Below, piece after piece: positions 4,205-5,525 of a DNA stretch of 5,525 bases. How positions within the stretch are numbered: the first letter of the stretch is position 1; every line of letters starts with the position of its first letter. The position numbers and the translations under genes were made by a program. The notes under the pieces are model-generated. The model had not been told where the DNA came from. It was given only the letters and a program-made list of their open reading frames with translations, and ran no database searches. The DNA lies in assembly GCA_043763155.1 (NCBI GenBank), contig JAYULW010000045.1, positions 1 to 5,525 of the forward strand, read 5' to 3'. Origin of the DNA: JANYBV01 sp043763155 (lineage in GTDB: Bacteria; Pseudomonadota; Alphaproteobacteria; Rickettsiales; SXRF01).

Positions 4205-4956
4205 AGTGCAACGTCCAGCAGCAACGCCGCATGATCGGAATAAGGCTGCGGAATAATCTGCAGCCCCACCCGCTGCGCAATCCCCGGCGTGCAGATGCAA
4301 ATATCTAAAATCTTTTTTGTGCGATGGAAGGTAAATGTAGGGCTATCGTCCCGGTTCATCAGCACCAGCTTGTCTTGCAGCAACAGCGCCAACTCCGAAA
4401 ATCCATCAAGGATGTTAAAATCCCCAAGGAAAATCACCTCCCCCGGCGTATCGCGAATCATCTGCCGCACCTGCAATAGCTGCAACGCCCGCACCTTCCG
4501 CTTCAGCGAAAAATGCCCGAAGAATAAGGTAAGCCCATCCGCCAGTTGTAACTTATAAACTAGCCGCTTCGTCCCATGCGTAAAATGCAACCGCTCAAAA
4601 GCCAGCTCTTGCTTGGAGATAAATGCATTGCTCTTCCCCCGCGTCAGCGAAAACTGCCTGAGCTTGCTGTCATGCCCATACTTATTATCAATATCGAAAA
4701 AGGGGTGATGCTCCCCCAGCACCTGCTCCAGCTGGTTAAAATGCGCCGAATGCGCCGACCCTTGGTCAATTTCCACAAAACAACAAATATCGGGCGACGC
4801 CTGCGCAATAATTTCGCGCAGTTGCCCCACCGCTTTTTGCTGCGAGGCCGCTGAGCAATAAAAATGCCGGTGCGCAAACGCAATATGCGCCGCAAGCGAG
4901 CCGTCAATACCCCGCAAATACCCCAGATTACCCATCAATATCTTCAACTGCGCCAT
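4201..4956 (-). CDS. Endonuclease/exonuclease/phosphatase (EEP) family protein, 251 aa
   Basis: The EEP motifs appear in the expected order: N10 in the first strand (ILMGNLGYL), the metal-binding Glu62 in CCFVEID, His148 in FFGHFSLKRK, the catalytic D179/N181 in FLGDFNIL, Asp218 in KKILDICIC, and D241/H242 in the final YSDHAALL. This is a complete active site, so a metal-dependent phosphodiesterase or phosphatase is expected. The substrate (DNA, RNA, phospholipid or inositol phosphate) cannot be told. There is no signal peptide, so it is probably cytoplasmic. The ATG at 4956 is needed to include the first beta strand. Its SD is GGAG (4971-4968), 11 nt upstream, which is rather long. It is divergent from the exoD-like gene and converges on the AI-2E gene with overlapping stop codons. 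Confidence 0.9.
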   Translation of the reverse strand: MAQLKILMGNLGYLRGIDGSLAAHIAFAHRHFYCSAASQQKAVGQLREIIAQASPDICCFVEIDQGSAHSAHFNQLEQVLGEHHPFFDIDNKYGHDSKLRQFSLTRGKSNAFISKQELAFERLHFTHGTKRLVYKLQLADGLTLFFGHFSLKRKVRALQLLQVRQMIRDTPGEVIFLGDFNILDGFSELALLLQDKLVLMNRDDSPTFTFHRTKKILDICICTPGIAQRVGLQIIPQPYSDHAALLLDVAL

Positions 4957-5032
4957 GAAAACTTATGCTCCGCCTATGTTATGCTCTCATCTCAGGCTAT
5001 CATTTTTGTAATAAAAAGGTGATGTTGATGTG
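4957..5032. promoter_or_regulatory. Short divergent promoter region between EEP and exoD-like genes
   Basis: These 76 bp must carry the start signals of two divergent genes, so their promoters probably overlap or lie close. The plus strand has an AT-rich block (CATTTTTGTAATAAAAA, 5001-5017) just before the exoD-like ribosome binding site. I could not fit -35/-10 pairs with normal spacing on either strand. Confidence 0.35.
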
Positions 5033-5033
5033 A
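5018..5033 (+). promoter_or_regulatory. Unusual start region of exoD-like gene: SD with overlapping mini-ORF
   Basis: AGGTGAT (5018-5024) matches the 3' half of the extended Shine-Dalgarno consensus but is far from the chosen ATG at 5033. ATGs at 5022 and 5028 come first, in a frame that reads ATG-TTG-ATG-TGA. Its stop (5031-5033) overlaps the exoD-like ATG as TGATG. An in-frame GTG at 5030 directly precedes the ATG and has better spacing. Start choice is therefore uncertain by one codon. Confidence 0.5.
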
Positions 5034-5525
5034 TGAAAAACCACATAAAAGCCAGCCAGATCCTGCAAAACATCCACGCCCTCCTCAAAGAGGACGCCAT
5101 TACAGTGCAGGATTTCGTAATGCTGCTGGGCGACCGGTCGTTCGCCCTGTCCATCCTCATTTTTTCACTCCCCAATTCCCTGCCCATCCCCGGCATTCCC
5201 GGCTTCTCCACCCTCACCGGCATCCCCATCCTCTGCATCGCCCTGCAAATGGTCTGGGGCAAGGAAACCATTTGGCTACCTCGCAAAGTCGCGCATAAAA
5301 CCATCTCCCAATCCATGCTCGCCACCATCCTCACCAAATCCATCCCCTTCGTTGCGCGGCTTGAAAAATACCTCCACCCCCGGCTCACATGGGTTACATC
5401 CCGCAATGGCGAGCGCGTCATAGGCCTGCTCATCGCCTTCATGGCCTTCATCCTTTCGCTGCCACTCGTCGGCGGCAATTTCCTGCCCGGCCTCTCCATC
5501 TCGCTCATGGCCATCGCCCTGCTGG
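5033..5525 (+). CDS. exoD: ExoD-family membrane protein, 3' end cut off by window edge
   Basis: The frame is open from the ATG at 5033 to the window end, giving 164 residues without a stop; family members are usually about 200. A short polar N-terminal helix precedes LLGDRSFALSILIFSLPNSL and the Pro/Gly-rich PIPGIPGFSTLTGIP (51-65). Next come a second hydrophobic stretch with WLPRKVAHK (81-89), and then a helix at about 127-147 leading to LPLVGGNFLPGLSISLMAIALL. This spacing of PxPG and FLPGLSI-like motifs is characteristic of ExoD proteins. ExoD of Sinorhizobium meliloti was linked to exopolysaccharide production and nodule invasion, and the biochemical role is still unclear. The upstream in-frame stop is at 5012-5014, so the start must be GTG 5030 or ATG 5033. 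The opposite-strand open frame across this gene is a shadow. Confidence 0.88.
   Translation, partial: MKNHIKASQILQNIHALLKEDAITVQDFVMLLGDRSFALSILIFSLPNSLPIPGIPGFSTLTGIPILCIALQMVWGKETIWLPRKVAHKTISQSMLATILTKSIPFVARLEKYLHPRLTWVTSRNGERVIGLLIAFMAFILSLPLVGGNFLPGLSISLMAIALL

Noticed and set aside
4244..4265. GGCTGC/GCAGCC inverted repeat shortly after the permease stop
   Set aside because: A 6-bp stem with a 10-nt loop and no T-run after it; within chance expectation for GC-rich coding DNA.
3278..4300. Long minus-strand open frames across the AI-2E-family gene (3278-3745, 3487-3765, 3854-4300)
   Set aside because: They are shadows of the well-supported plus-strand permease; composition is His/Gly/Glu repeat-like without any family motif or ribosome binding site.
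4987..5514. Minus-strand 175-codon open frame
   Set aside because: It lies antisense to the exoD-like gene, has Met/Arg/Ser-rich shadow composition, and the plus strand carries clear ExoD motifs.

Overview
The window looks like chromosomal DNA of a Gram-negative proteobacterium of medium-high GC. The evidence is an outer-membrane-type lipoprotein with a lipobox, an ElaB/YqjD-YqjE-like gene pair, an AI-2E-family permease and an ExoD-family protein. An alphaproteobacterium is my best guess, because ExoD proteins and 17-kDa-antigen-like glycine-zipper lipoproteins are common there. No taxonomic marker is present, so this is inference. I saw no tRNA, rRNA, CRISPR array, transposase or phage gene.

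Left part (1-2537): every gene is on the minus strand. In transcription order they are a DUF883-like protein (2537-2277), a glycine-zipper protein with a conserved-looking aromatic/acidic tail (2251-1748), a second DUF883-like protein (1693-1409), a YqjE/DUF1469-like two-helix membrane protein (1407-976), and a soluble helical protein of unknown function (871-401) that ends in a strong intrinsic terminator (338-375). Past the terminator lies a separate gene for a glycine-zipper lipoprotein, cut by the window edge (226-1). Nearly all of these genes have very good Shine-Dalgarno sites (AAGGAG type). The set resembles the stationary-phase/envelope-stress yqjD-yqjE arrangement of enterobacteria, with glycine-zipper proteins added. 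A joint role at the inner membrane or envelope is inference.

Middle (2538-3082): a divergent intergenic region leads on the plus strand to a 53-residue disordered Gln/Asn/Ser-rich protein (2813-2974). Its leader carries a long hairpin. Two consecutive hairpins follow the gene, both capped by UNCG-type tetraloops. The second is a classic terminator lying only 22 nt before the start codon of the next gene.

Right part (3083-5525): an AI-2E/PerM-family permease (plus) converges on, and overlaps by 4 bp, an endonuclease/exonuclease/phosphatase-family protein (minus). That gene is divergent from an ExoD-family membrane protein (plus), which runs off the window end. These three look like ordinary housekeeping or envelope genes.

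The most unexpected structural signal is a perfect 14-bp inverted repeat inside the YqjE-like coding sequence (1215-1252). On the coding strand a U-rich stretch follows it, as in an intragenic terminator or attenuator. I did not find clear evidence of a wholly new system. The best candidate for undescribed biology is the small-membrane-protein cassette with its RNA hairpins.
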